Shown: positions 1 to 7,173 of the stretch, piece after piece
Layout of the letters: every line of letters begins with the position of its first letter
Numbering within the stretch: the stretch's first letter is position 1
Origin: Actinomycetes bacterium
Lineage (GTDB): Bacteria > Actinomycetota > Actinomycetes > Actinomycetales > Cellulomonadaceae
Direction of reading: 5' to 3'
Assembly (NCBI GenBank): GCA_023430425.1
Contig: JAEZAR010000005.1
Location: forward strand, 1 to 8,065
DNA length: 8,065 nucleotides
Translations under genes and position numbers: made by a program
The notes under the pieces: model-generated
Told to the model about the DNA's origin: nothing
The model's input: the letters and a program-made list of their open reading frames with translations, nothing else
Databases searched by the model: none

Positions 1-4
1 ACCC

Positions 5-841
5 ATGACCACGTTCGCCCCGGACCTCGACGACCCGGCCACCGACCCGTTCGAGGCCGCCCGCGTGGCGGCCGAGGCGCTCGCGGAGGTCACGGGCGTC
101 CCACGGCACGACGTCGCCCTCGTCCTCGGCTCCGGCTGGGGCGGCGCCGCCGACCTGGTCGGGGAGACGGTCGCCGAGGTGCGGGCCGAGCAGCTCCCGG
201 GCTTCGCGGCCTCCGTGGTCGAGGGGCACGGCGGCACGCTGCGATCCGTACGCCTCGCCGACGGCGCACGGCACGCCCTCGTGCTCGGCGCGCGCACCCA
301 CCTGTACGAGGGCCGCGGCGTGCGACGGGTTGTGCACGGGGTCCGGACGGCGGCGGCCGCCGGCGCCGGCACGCTCGTCCTCACCAACGGGTGCGGCGGC
401 CTGGACCCGGCCTGGGGCCCCGGCACCCCTGTGCTCATCCGTGACCACCTCAACCTCACGGCGACGTCGCCGCTCGAGGGTGCGACGTTCGTCGACCTGA
501 CGGACCTGTACTCGGCGCGCCTGCGCGCCATCGCCCACGAGGTCGACCCGGACCTGCCCGAGGGCGTGTACGCGCAGTTCCCCGGGCCGCACTACGAGAC
601 GCCGGCGGAGGTCGCGATGGCCGGCCGGATGGGCGCCCACCTGGTCGGCATGTCGACGGCGCTGGAGGCCATCGCGGCCCGCCACGCGGGGCTGGAGGTG
701 CTCGGCATCTCGCTCGTGACGAACCTGGCCGCGGGCGTCGGGGACGAGCCGCTGGCCCACGAGGAGGTCATCGAGGCGGGCCGTGCCGCGGGCCCGCGCA
801 TCAGCCGGCTGCTCGCCGAGATCGTCGGGCGGATCCGGTGA
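5..841 (+). CDS. punA: Purine-nucleoside phosphorylase, trimeric (class II) type
   Basis: Cytosolic enzyme that splits purine (deoxy)nucleosides with phosphate into the free base and (deoxy)ribose-1-phosphate. The 278 residues match the usual length of the trimeric family. Visible motifs are GSGWG at 42-46 and EGHGG at 73-77 (phosphate site), THLYEG at 98-103 (the conserved His next to the sugar), GPHYETPAE at 194-202, GMSTALEAIAARH at 215-227 and SLVTN ending at Asn240. By family knowledge, Glu198 and Asn240 correspond to the base-binding Glu and Asn of 6-oxopurine-specific enzymes, so inosine, guanosine and their deoxy forms are the likely substrates, which suits the adenosine deaminase encoded nearby. 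Only four bases precede the ATG, so neither ribosome site nor promoter can be judged. The stop overlaps the start of the mutase gene as GTGA, implying a shared transcript. Some actinobacterial annotations call this gene deoD. Confidence 0.95.
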   Translation: MTTFAPDLDDPATDPFEAARVAAEALAEVTGVPRHDVALVLGSGWGGAADLVGETVAEVRAEQLPGFAASVVEGHGGTLRSVRLADGARHALVLGARTHLYEGRGVRRVVHGVRTAAAAGAGTLVLTNGCGGLDPAWGPGTPVLIRDHLNLTATSPLEGATFVDLTDLYSARLRAIAHEVDPDLPEGVYAQFPGPHYETPAEVAMAGRMGAHLVGMSTALEAIAARHAGLEVLGISLVTNLAAGVGDEPLAHEEVIEAGRAAGPRISRLLAEIVGRIR

Positions 842-2628
842 GCGCCCCCGTGGACCGCCTCACCCCGGACCTCGTCGCGCGCGTGCGCGCCTGGATCGAC
901 GACGACCCGGACCCGCAGACGGCCCGGCACCTGGCCGACCTCCTCGACCTGGCCGGCGAGCACAACGGCGACGAGACGATGCAGGTCGCGGCGCGCCAGG
1001 AGCTGGCGGACCGCTTCGCCGGGTTCCTCGAGTTCGGCACGGCCGGCCTGCGGGGCGCGCTCGGCGGCGGGCCCAACCGGATGAACCGCGCCGTCGTCAT
1101 CCGCACGGCTGCCGGCCTCCTGCGCTACCTCACCGACGTCCTCGGTGCGGACGCGCGTCCGCGCGTGGTCATCGGGTTCGACGCGCGGTACCTGTCCGAC
1201 GTCTTCGCGCGCGACACGGCGGCCGTCGTCACGGCGGGCGGGGGCGAGGCCCTGCTGCTCCCCCGTCCGCTGCCGACGCCCGTCCTCGCCTTCGCGGTCC
1301 GCCGGCTGGGCGCGGACGCCGGGGTGATGGTCACGGCGAGCCACAACCCGCCCCAGGACAACGGCTACAAGGTCTACCTCGGCGGCCGCGTGGTCGACGG
1401 GGCCGGCCGCGGCGTGCAGATCGTCCCGCCGCACGACGCCGAGATCGCCACCCGGATCGCGGCGGTGCCGTCCGTCACGTCCGTGCCGCGCGTCGAGAGC
1501 GGGTGGGCACATCTCGACGAGGACGTCGTCGAGGCGTACCTCGCGGCCATCGGCGCCCTCGCGGTGCCCGGCTCCCCGCGCGACCTGCGCATCGTCACCA
1601 CGTCGCTGCACGGCGTCGGGGGCGAGCTGCTGCGCCGCGTCCTCGCCGACGCCGGGTTCCGCGACGTGCACGCGGTGCCCGAGCAGGTCGCGCCCGACCC
1701 GGCGTTCCCCACCGTCGCCTTCCCCAACCCGGAGGAGCCCGGCGCCATCGACCTGGCCCTGGCGCTGGCCCAGGCCATGGACGCGGACCTGGTCATCGCG
1801 AACGACCCCGACGCCGACCGGTGCGCCGCCGCGGTGCGTGACCCGTGGGCCGCCGTCGCCACGGGCGAGGACTCCGCCCGCGCGGCGGGCTGGCGCATGC
1901 TCCACGGCGACGAGGTGGGCGCGCTGCTGGGCTCCGACGTCGCGCGGGGCGTGGCGGCGGCCGGCGGTGGCGACGGCGTGCTGGCGAACTCCATCGTGTC
2001 CTCGCGCCTGCTGGGGCGGATCGCCGCCGCACACGGGCTGGCGCACCGGGAGACGCTCACGGGCTTCAAGTGGATCTCGCGCGTCGAGGGCCTCGTGTTC
2101 GGCTACGAGGAGGCCCTCGGCTACTGCGTCGCGCCCTCGTTCGTGCGCGACAAGGACGGCCTGTCGGCCGCCCTGCTGCTCGCGCAGCTCGCCGCGCGCG
2201 TCAAGGCGGAGGGACGGACGCTGCTGGACGAGCTCGACGACCTGGCGCTGGAGCACGGCCTGCACCTGACCGACCAGCTCTCCGCGCGGTTCGGCGACCT
2301 CTCGGCGATCGGCGCCACGATGGACCGGGTCCGCTCCGCGCCGCCGACGACGCTCGCGGGGTCGCCGGTGGTGGCGGTGGAGGACCTGGCACGCCCGGCG
2401 CCCGGGCCCGACGCGCTCCCGCCGACCGAGGGCCTGCGGCTGCTCGCCGAGGACGGCACCCGTGTCGTCGTCCGACCGAGCGGGACCGAGCCGAAGGTGA
2501 AGTGCTACCTCGAGGTGGTCGTGCCGGTCGAGGCGGCCGCGGTCGACGACGCGCGGCGCACCGCCCGCAGCCGCCTCGACGCGGTGCGTGGCGACGTGGC
2601 GCGCGCGCTGGGCCTGCCGGACGCCTGA
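838..2628 (+). CDS. Phospho-sugar mutase (phosphoglucomutase/phosphomannomutase superfamily), probable phosphopentomutase role
   Basis: A 596-residue four-domain alpha-D-phosphohexomutase-type enzyme. In order: GTAGLRG at 67-73, the phosphoserine loop TASHNP with Ser168 as phosphate carrier, the magnesium loop DPDADR at 323-328, GFKWIS at 409-414, the sugar-binding loop GYEEALGY at 422-429, and the phosphate-binding loop RPSGTEPK at 546-553 in the C-terminal domain. All catalytic elements are intact, and the length fits the longer PGM2-like branch. By sequence it would be annotated phosphomannomutase or phosphoglucomutase. Because it overlaps punA by four bases and precedes deoC, I infer that it interconverts (deoxy)ribose-1-phosphate and (deoxy)ribose-5-phosphate. 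From memory, Mycobacterium tuberculosis has a similar pair, with pmmB beside its purine phosphorylase gene. The GTG start lies within GTGA at 838-841; only a weak GGCGGA stretch precedes it, so translation is probably coupled to punA. Confidence 0.9.
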   Translation: MSAPVDRLTPDLVARVRAWIDDDPDPQTARHLADLLDLAGEHNGDETMQVAARQELADRFAGFLEFGTAGLRGALGGGPNRMNRAVVIRTAAGLLRYLTDVLGADARPRVVIGFDARYLSDVFARDTAAVVTAGGGEALLLPRPLPTPVLAFAVRRLGADAGVMVTASHNPPQDNGYKVYLGGRVVDGAGRGVQIVPPHDAEIATRIAAVPSVTSVPRVESGWAHLDEDVVEAYLAAIGALAVPGSPRDLRIVTTSLHGVGGELLRRVLADAGFRDVHAVPEQVAPDPAFPTVAFPNPEEPGAIDLALALAQAMDADLVIANDPDADRCAAAVRDPWAAVATGEDSARAAGWRMLHGDEVGALLGSDVARGVAAAGGGDGVLANSIVSSRLLGRIAAAHGLAHRETLTGFKWISRVEGLVFGYEEALGYCVAPSFVRDKDGLSAALLLAQLAARVKAEGRTLLDELDDLALEHGLHLTDQLSARFGDLSAIGATMDRVRSAPPTTLAGSPVVAVEDLARPAPGPDALPPTEGLRLLAEDGTRVVVRPSGTEPKVKCYLEVVVPVEAAAVDDARRTARSRLDAVRGDVARALGLPDA

Positions 2629-2662
2629 GCCGCAGCCCTCGGAGCATCGCGTTACCCACGAG

Positions 2663-2668
2663 TACGAT
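2663..2668 (+). promoter_or_regulatory. Probable -10 element of a leaderless deoC promoter
   Basis: TACGAT matches the actinobacterial -10 pattern TANNNT, and its last base is seven positions before the A of the deoC ATG. This is the distance expected when transcription begins at the start codon itself. No Shine-Dalgarno-like sequence lies 4-15 bases before the ATG; the nearest GGAG is about 30 bases away. No good -35 hexamer is visible at 16-19 bases upstream. The promoter is inferred from pattern and spacing only. Confidence 0.5.
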
Positions 2669-2674
2669 CGAACG

Positions 2675-3706
2675 ATGAGCACCACCGCCGCGCCACGGTC
2701 CCGGAGCGCCGCCACGGACGACGGCGCGACCGCCGACGCCGGGCCCAGCGACCTCGCACGCCGGGTCCTCGGCACCGCCGAGCTCGACGAGACCACGCTC
2801 CGGCGCTACCTGCACGGGCTGCCCGGCGTCGACCAGGTCGGCGCCGACGGCCGCGCCGCGATGCTCGGCACGCGGTCGATCAAGACCTCGGCCAAGGAGT
2901 GGGCGCTCGACCTGGTCGTCCGCATGGTCGACCTGACCACCCTCGAGGGCTCCGACACCCCCGGCAAGGTCCGCGGGCTGTGCGCCAAGGCGCTCCGCCC
3001 CGACCCGGCCGACCCGACCTGCCCCCGCCCTGCCGCGGTCTGCGTCTACGGGGACATGGTCCCCGTGGCCGTCGAGGCGCTCCGGGGCAGCGAGGTCAAG
3101 GTCGCCGCCGTGGCGACGGCCTTCCCGTCCGGCCGCGCCTCGCGGGCCGTCCGTCTCGCCGACACGCGCGAGGCGGTCGCGGCCGGGGCGCACGAGATCG
3201 ACATGGTCATCGACCGCGGCGCGTTCCTCGCCGGGCGCTACCAGCAGGTCTTCGACGACATCGTGGCCGTGCGCGAGGTGTGCCGTGCCGACGGCCACGA
3301 GGCGCACCTGAAGGTGATCCTCGAGACCGGTGAGCTCGTGACCTACGACAACGTCCGCCGCGCGTCCTGGCTCGCCATGCTCGCCGGCGCGGACTTCATC
3401 AAGACGAGCACGGGCAAGATCTCGCCGGCCGCCACTCTCCCCGTGACGATCGTCATGCTCGAGGCCGTGCGCGACTTCCGCGCCCAGACCGGCCGCCAGG
3501 TCGGGGTGAAGCCGGCGGGCGGCATCCGGACCGCGAAGGACGCCGTCAAGCACCTCGTCGCCGTGAGCGAGACCGTCGGCGAGGACTGGCTCAGCCCCGA
3601 CTGGTTCCGGTTCGGCGCCTCCACGCTGCTCAACGACGTGCTCCAGCAGCGCCAGAAGATGCGGACCGGCTGGTACTCCGGCCCCGACTACGTGACCCTC
3701 GACTGA
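2675..3706 (+). CDS. deoC: Deoxyribose-phosphate aldolase
   Basis: Class I aldolase of the cytosol, cleaving 2-deoxyribose-5-phosphate into glyceraldehyde-3-phosphate and acetaldehyde. The 343-residue barrel protein shows DLTTL near the start of the barrel, VCVYGDMVP, EIDMVID with Asp176, LKVILETGEL, FIKTSTGK with the Schiff-base Lys243, GVKPAGGIRT with Lys279, and FRFGASTLLNDV near the end. Asp176, Lys243 and Lys279 correspond to Asp102, Lys167 and Lys201 of the E. coli enzyme. It is longer than the E. coli protein (about 260 residues) because of an N-terminal extension whose first 25 or so residues are low-complexity and probably disordered. An in-frame start at 2588 exists but would overlap the mutase gene and adds unrelated residues. 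I chose ATG 2675 because it follows a TANNNT element at leaderless spacing. The dehydrogenase gene begins 11 bases after the stop, so the two are very likely cotranscribed. Confidence 0.95.
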   Translation: MSTTAAPRSRSAATDDGATADAGPSDLARRVLGTAELDETTLRRYLHGLPGVDQVGADGRAAMLGTRSIKTSAKEWALDLVVRMVDLTTLEGSDTPGKVRGLCAKALRPDPADPTCPRPAAVCVYGDMVPVAVEALRGSEVKVAAVATAFPSGRASRAVRLADTREAVAAGAHEIDMVIDRGAFLAGRYQQVFDDIVAVREVCRADGHEAHLKVILETGELVTYDNVRRASWLAMLAGADFIKTSTGKISPAATLPVTIVMLEAVRDFRAQTGRQVGVKPAGGIRTAKDAVKHLVAVSETVGEDWLSPDWFRFGASTLLNDVLQQRQKMRTGWYSGPDYVTLD

Positions 3707-3717
3707 AGGCCAGGACC

Positions 3718-5166
3718 ATGACCCGCTTCGAGTACGCGCCGGCCCCCGAGTCGCGCGCCGTCGTGGACATCGCCTCGTCCTACGGGCTCTTCATCGACGG
3801 CCGCTTCGTCGAGCCCGCGGACGGCACGATGATGAAGACCCTCAACCCCGCGACGGAGGAGGCGCTGGCCGACGTCGCCGAGGGTGGCGCGACCGACATC
3901 GACCGCGCCGTGACCGCGGCGCGGCGCGCGCAGGAGAAGGTGTGGGGCCCGATGCCGGGCGCCGAGCGCGCGAAGTACCTGTTCCGCATCGCGCGCCTGC
4001 TGGCCGAGCGCTCGCGCGAGTTCGCCGTGCTCGAGACGCTCGACAACGGCAAGCCCATCCGCGAGTCGCGCGACGTCGACGTCCCGCTCGCCGCCGCGCA
4101 CTTCTTCTACTACGCCGGCTGGGCCGACAAGCTCGCGCACGCCGGCTTCGGGCCGGACCCCCGCCCGCACGGCGTGGCCGCGCAGGTCATCCCCTGGAAC
4201 TTCCCGCTGCTCATGCTCGCGTGGAAGCTCGCCCCCGCCCTCGCCGCGGGCAACACGGTGGTCCTCAAGCCGGCGGACACGACGCCGCTCACCGCCCTGC
4301 TGTTCGCCGACCTGCTCCGCCAGGCCGAGCTGCCCGCGGGCGTCGTGAACATCGTCACGGGCGGCCGCGAGACCGGCTCGCTGCTGGTCAACCACCCCGG
4401 CGTCGACAAGATCGCGTTCACCGGCTCCACGCCCGTCGGCAAGCGGATCGCCCGGGAGGTCGCCGGGAGCCGCAAGCACCTGACCCTCGAGCTCGGCGGC
4501 AAGGCGGCGAACATCGTGTTCGACGACGCGCCGGTCGACCAGGCGGTCGAGGGCATCGTCAACGGGATCTTCTTCAACCAGGGCCAGGTCTGCTGCGCGG
4601 GCTCGCGCCTGCTCGTGCAGGAGTCCGTCGCGGACGAGGTGGTCGACCGACTGAAGTCGCGCCTCGGGACCCTGCGTGTCGGCGACCCGATGGACAAGAA
4701 CACCGACGTCGGCGCGATCAACTCCGCCCAGCAGCTCGAGCGGATCACCCGCCTCACGGACGCGGGCGACGCCGAGGGCGCGACCCGCTGGACGGCCCCG
4801 TGCGACCTGCCCGAGCGGGGGTACTGGTTCGCCCCGACGGTGTTCACCGACGTCAGCGCCGCGCACTCCATCGCGCGCGAGGAGATCTTCGGGCCCGTCC
4901 TGTCGGTGCTCACCTTCCGGACGCCCGCCGAGGCCGTCGCCAAGGCGAACAACACGCCCTACGGGCTCTCCGCCGGCATCTGGACGGAGAAGGGCTCGCG
5001 GATCCTGTGGATGGCGGACCGGCTCCGGGCCGGCGTCGTCTGGGCGAACACGTTCAACCGCTTCGACCCGACGAGCCCGTTCGGCGGGTACAAGGAGTCC
5101 GGCTACGGCCGGGAGGGCGGCCGGCACGGGCTCGCCGCCTACCTGCGGCAGGAGGGTGCGCTGTGA
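3718..5166 (+). CDS. Aldehyde dehydrogenase, NAD(P)-dependent, catalytically complete
   Basis: A 482-residue member of the aldehyde dehydrogenase superfamily, which oxidises aldehydes to acids. The cofactor and active-site motifs are complete: IPWNFP with Asn161, VVLKPA with the cofactor-binding Lys184, FTGSTPVGK at 234-242, LELGGK with the general base Glu258, FFNQGQVCCAGS with catalytic Cys292, EEIFGPV, and PFGGYKESGYGREGG near the C terminus. Cys292 rather than Cys293 aligns with the nucleophile of the family. Placed directly after deoC, its likely substrate is the acetaldehyde that DeoC releases; specificity cannot be read from sequence. AAGG eight bases before the ATG, plus an AGGA closer in, serve as ribosome site. 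The stop overlaps the start of the following dehydrogenase-like gene. Together the two proteins resemble the N- and C-terminal domains of the ALDH16 family. Confidence 0.95.
   Translation: MTRFEYAPAPESRAVVDIASSYGLFIDGRFVEPADGTMMKTLNPATEEALADVAEGGATDIDRAVTAARRAQEKVWGPMPGAERAKYLFRIARLLAERSREFAVLETLDNGKPIRESRDVDVPLAAAHFFYYAGWADKLAHAGFGPDPRPHGVAAQVIPWNFPLLMLAWKLAPALAAGNTVVLKPADTTPLTALLFADLLRQAELPAGVVNIVTGGRETGSLLVNHPGVDKIAFTGSTPVGKRIAREVAGSRKHLTLELGGKAANIVFDDAPVDQAVEGIVNGIFFNQGQVCCAGSRLLVQESVADEVVDRLKSRLGTLRVGDPMDKNTDVGAINSAQQLERITRLTDAGDAEGATRWTAPCDLPERGYWFAPTVFTDVSAAHSIAREEIFGPVLSVLTFRTPAEAVAKANNTPYGLSAGIWTEKGSRILWMADRLRAGVVWANTFNRFDPTSPFGGYKESGYGREGGRHGLAAYLRQEGAL
5150..5155 (+). promoter_or_regulatory. 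Strong Shine-Dalgarno site fixing the GTG start of the second dehydrogenase-like gene
   Basis: AGGAGG lies inside the last codons of the upstream dehydrogenase and ends seven bases before GTG 5163. It is the best ribosome site on the plus strand of the window. It decides the start of the downstream gene and indicates that this truncated-looking protein is genuinely translated. Confidence 0.75.
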
Positions 5167-6053
5167 GCGCCGGTACGCGCCTGGAGGTCCGCAAGACCTA
5201 CAAGCTCTTCATCGGGGGCGCGTTCCCGCGCAGCGAGTCGGGGCGCACCTACGAGGTGCACGACGACCGCGGCGGCTTCCTCGCCAACGCCGCGCTCGCC
5301 TCGCGCAAGGACGCCCGCGACGCCGTCCGGGCCGCGCGCGCGGCGCAGCCCGGCTGGGCCGGGGCCACGGCCTACAACCGCGGCCAGGTGCTCTACCGCG
5401 TCGCCGAGCTCCTCGAGGGCCGTCGCGAGCAGTTCGTGGCGGAGGTGGCCGCCGGGGAGGGCCTGGCCCGCAAGGCGGCCGACGCGGTCGTGTCCGCCGC
5501 CGTGGACCGCTGGGTCTGGTACGCGGGGTGGACGGACAAGGTGGCGCAGGTCGCCGGTGCGGCCAACCCCGTGGCAGGGCCGTACTTCAACCTCTCGGTG
5601 CCCGAGCCCACGGGCGTGGTCGGGGTGCTCGCTCCGCAGCGCTCGTCGCTGCTCGGCCTCGTCAGCGTGGTCGCACCCGTGCTCGTGACGGGCAACGCCG
5701 TCGTCGTCCTCGCCTCGACCGCCCGTCCGCTGCCGGCGATCACACTGTCCGAGGTGCTCGCGACGTCCGACGTCCCCAAGGGGGTGGTCAACGTCCTCAC
5801 CGGCCGCACGGCGGAGGTCGCACCGCACCTGGCGGGGCACCTCGACGTCAACGCCGTCGACCTCACCGGCGCGGTCGGCGCCGACGGCGTGGCGTGGGGC
5901 GAGCTGGAGGCCCTCGCCGCCGAGAGCGTCAAGCGCGTGGTCCGCCCGCCCGCCGGCGACGCCGAGCCCGACTGGACGGCCGACCCGGGCGGGCCGGCCC
6001 GGGTCCTCGCGTTCACGGAGACCAAGACGGTCTGGCACCCCAAGGGCGTCTGA
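5163..6053 (+). CDS. Aldehyde dehydrogenase-like protein without catalytic residues (probable ALDH16 C-terminal-domain equivalent)
   Basis: A 296-residue protein clearly homologous to the N-terminal, cofactor-domain half of aldehyde dehydrogenases. YKLFIGGAF matches YGLFIDGRF of its neighbour, WYAGWTDKVA matches YYAGWADKLA, and TGNAVVVLAS aligns with AGNTVVLKPA. It lacks chemistry: the catalytic Asn position aligns with Arg, the cofactor Lys with Leu, FTGSTPVG has become LTGAVGAD, and the segment with the general-base Glu and nucleophilic Cys is absent. It ends with its own tail finishing TVWHPKGV. The reading frame is clean, with an AGGAGG ribosome site and a GTGA overlap with the complete dehydrogenase, so it is unlikely to be a decayed pseudogene. 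I infer a structural or regulatory partner subunit of that enzyme. Alternative: a standalone protein with a drifted function. Annotation pipelines would probably call it aldehyde dehydrogenase, which would mislead. Confidence 0.85.
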   Translation: MSAGTRLEVRKTYKLFIGGAFPRSESGRTYEVHDDRGGFLANAALASRKDARDAVRAARAAQPGWAGATAYNRGQVLYRVAELLEGRREQFVAEVAAGEGLARKAADAVVSAAVDRWVWYAGWTDKVAQVAGAANPVAGPYFNLSVPEPTGVVGVLAPQRSSLLGLVSVVAPVLVTGNAVVVLASTARPLPAITLSEVLATSDVPKGVVNVLTGRTAEVAPHLAGHLDVNAVDLTGAVGADGVAWGELEALAAESVKRVVRPPAGDAEPDWTADPGGPARVLAFTETKTVWHPKGV

Positions 6054-6060
6054 CCCGCGC

Positions 6061-7173
6061 TCAGCCGCCCGCGTCCGCCGCGTCGTAGGCGGGCCGGATC
6101 ACGTCGTCGACGAGCGCCGCGCGCTCCTCGAGCGGGCGGAACGCGGACCACGCCGCCGTCACGGTGACGTCGCGGAGGTCGGCGAGCGTCCACCCGGCGT
6201 CGGTGACGAGCCGGTGCAGCTCGTCGGTCGCGGAGGTCCCGGACATCAGCCGGTTGTCCGTGTTCACCGTCACGGCGAACCCGAGCCGCAGCAGCGCGGT
6301 CACCGGGTGTGCCGCGACCGACGCCGCCGCGCCGGTCTGCACGTTCGACGTCGGGCAGCACTCGAGCGGCACCTGCTGGTCCAGCACCCAGCGCGCGAGC
6401 CGCCCGAGCCGCGCGCCGTCGAGGCCGAGGGGGTCGTCCGGCGCCGGGGCGCCGAGGGCGACGTCGTCGGCCAGCCGCACCCCGTGCCCCACCCGTAGCG
6501 CACCCGTCCGGTGCACGGCCTCCGCGATCGAGTCGAGCCCCGCCGCCTCGCCCGCGTGCACGGTCACGGGGAAGCTCGCCTCGCGCAGCCTCGCCAGGGC
6601 GCGCGCGTGCCGCAGCGCCGGGTACCCCGCCTCGGGGCCCGCCACGTCGAACCCGACGACACCCCGGTCCCGGTTGGCGAGCGCGAGCTCGGCGGTCCAG
6701 TCCCCCGCGTCGCGGTGGCGCAGCGCCGTGACCACCTGCCCGACGACGAAGGGCCGGCCCGCTGCGGCGGCCTCGGCGGCCCCCTCTGCCAGTCCGCGCT
6801 GCACCGCGTCCACGACCTGCTGCGGGTCCAGGCCGCCGGCGAGGTGCTGCTCGGGCGCGTACCGCAGCTCGGCCAGCACGACGCCGTCGTCCGCGAGGTC
6901 GAGCACAGCCTCGCGGGCGACGCGCGTGAGCCCCTCGGCGGTCTGCATGACCGCCACCGTGTGGTCGAAGGTCTCCAGGTAGCGCTCGAGGGAGCCGCTC
7001 GACGCGCTCTCGGTGAACCACCGGCCGAGCTCCGCGGGGTCGCGGGTGGGCAGCGGGTGCCGAACGGCCTCGGCGAGCTCGACGACGGTGGCGGGCCGCA
7101 GCCCGCCGTCCAGGTGGTCGTGGAGCGCCACCTTGGGCAGGCGCCGGACCAGGGCGCGGTCGAGGGGGGTCAC
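6061..7173 (-). CDS. add: Adenosine deaminase
   Basis: Zinc hydrolase converting adenosine and deoxyadenosine to inosine and deoxyinosine, a step before purine-nucleoside phosphorylase. The 370-residue protein shows HDHLDGG with metal ligands His18 and His20, VHAGEAAG with ligand His206 and catalytic Glu209, VGHGVRL with His230, ECCPTSN, and NTDNRLMSGT with ligand Asp306. The residue after Asp306 is Asn where mammalian enzymes have a second Asp; I recall the NTDNRLMSGT form as usual in actinobacterial enzymes. A start near 7437 would add about 88 Arg/Gly/Ala-rich residues that are an out-of-frame shadow of the neighbour. GTG 7173 gives the normal distance to HDHLDG and overlaps the stop of the upstream small gene as GTGA. 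The ribosome site is poor (GGAG only two bases from GTG), which fits coupled translation. It converges on the dehydrogenase gene with 7 bp between stops. Confidence 0.93.
   Translation of the reverse strand: MTPLDRALVRRLPKVALHDHLDGGLRPATVVELAEAVRHPLPTRDPAELGRWFTESASSGSLERYLETFDHTVAVMQTAEGLTRVAREAVLDLADDGVVLAELRYAPEQHLAGGLDPQQVVDAVQRGLAEGAAEAAAAGRPFVVGQVVTALRHRDAGDWTAELALANRDRGVVGFDVAGPEAGYPALRHARALARLREASFPVTVHAGEAAGLDSIAEAVHRTGALRVGHGVRLADDVALGAPAPDDPLGLDGARLGRLARWVLDQQVPLECCPTSNVQTGAAASVAAHPVTALLRLGFAVTVNTDNRLMSGTSATDELHRLVTDAGWTLADLRDVTVTAAWSAFRPLEERAALVDDVIRPAYDAADAGG

Noticed and set aside
2588..2674. Upstream in-frame start for deoC giving a 372-residue protein
   Set aside because: It lies inside the mutase gene, adds residues unlike any aldolase, and the ATG at 2675 has leaderless promoter spacing.
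592..2796. 734-codon open frame on the minus strand opposite the end of punA and the mutase gene
   Set aside because: Rich in Arg, Gly, Ala, Asp and His with no recognisable domain. It lies wholly opposite genes with clear catalytic motifs, as expected for antisense frames in very GC-rich coding DNA.
3688..5127. 479-codon minus-strand open frame opposite the complete aldehyde dehydrogenase
   Set aside because: No family motif and low-complexity composition; it is a shadow of the plus-strand dehydrogenase gene.
3942..5162. Long upstream extension of the frame of the second dehydrogenase-like gene, suggesting a 703-residue protein
   Set aside because: The extra 407 residues are Arg/Pro/Ala-rich shadow sequence of the first dehydrogenase. 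Homology begins exactly at GTG 5163, which has an AGGAGG site.
5163..6053. Second dehydrogenase-like gene as a decayed or frameshifted pseudogene
   Set aside because: It has an uninterrupted frame, a strong ribosome site, a coupled start, normal coding composition and its own C-terminal ending. No continuation of a dehydrogenase domain is seen downstream, where add begins 7 bp later.
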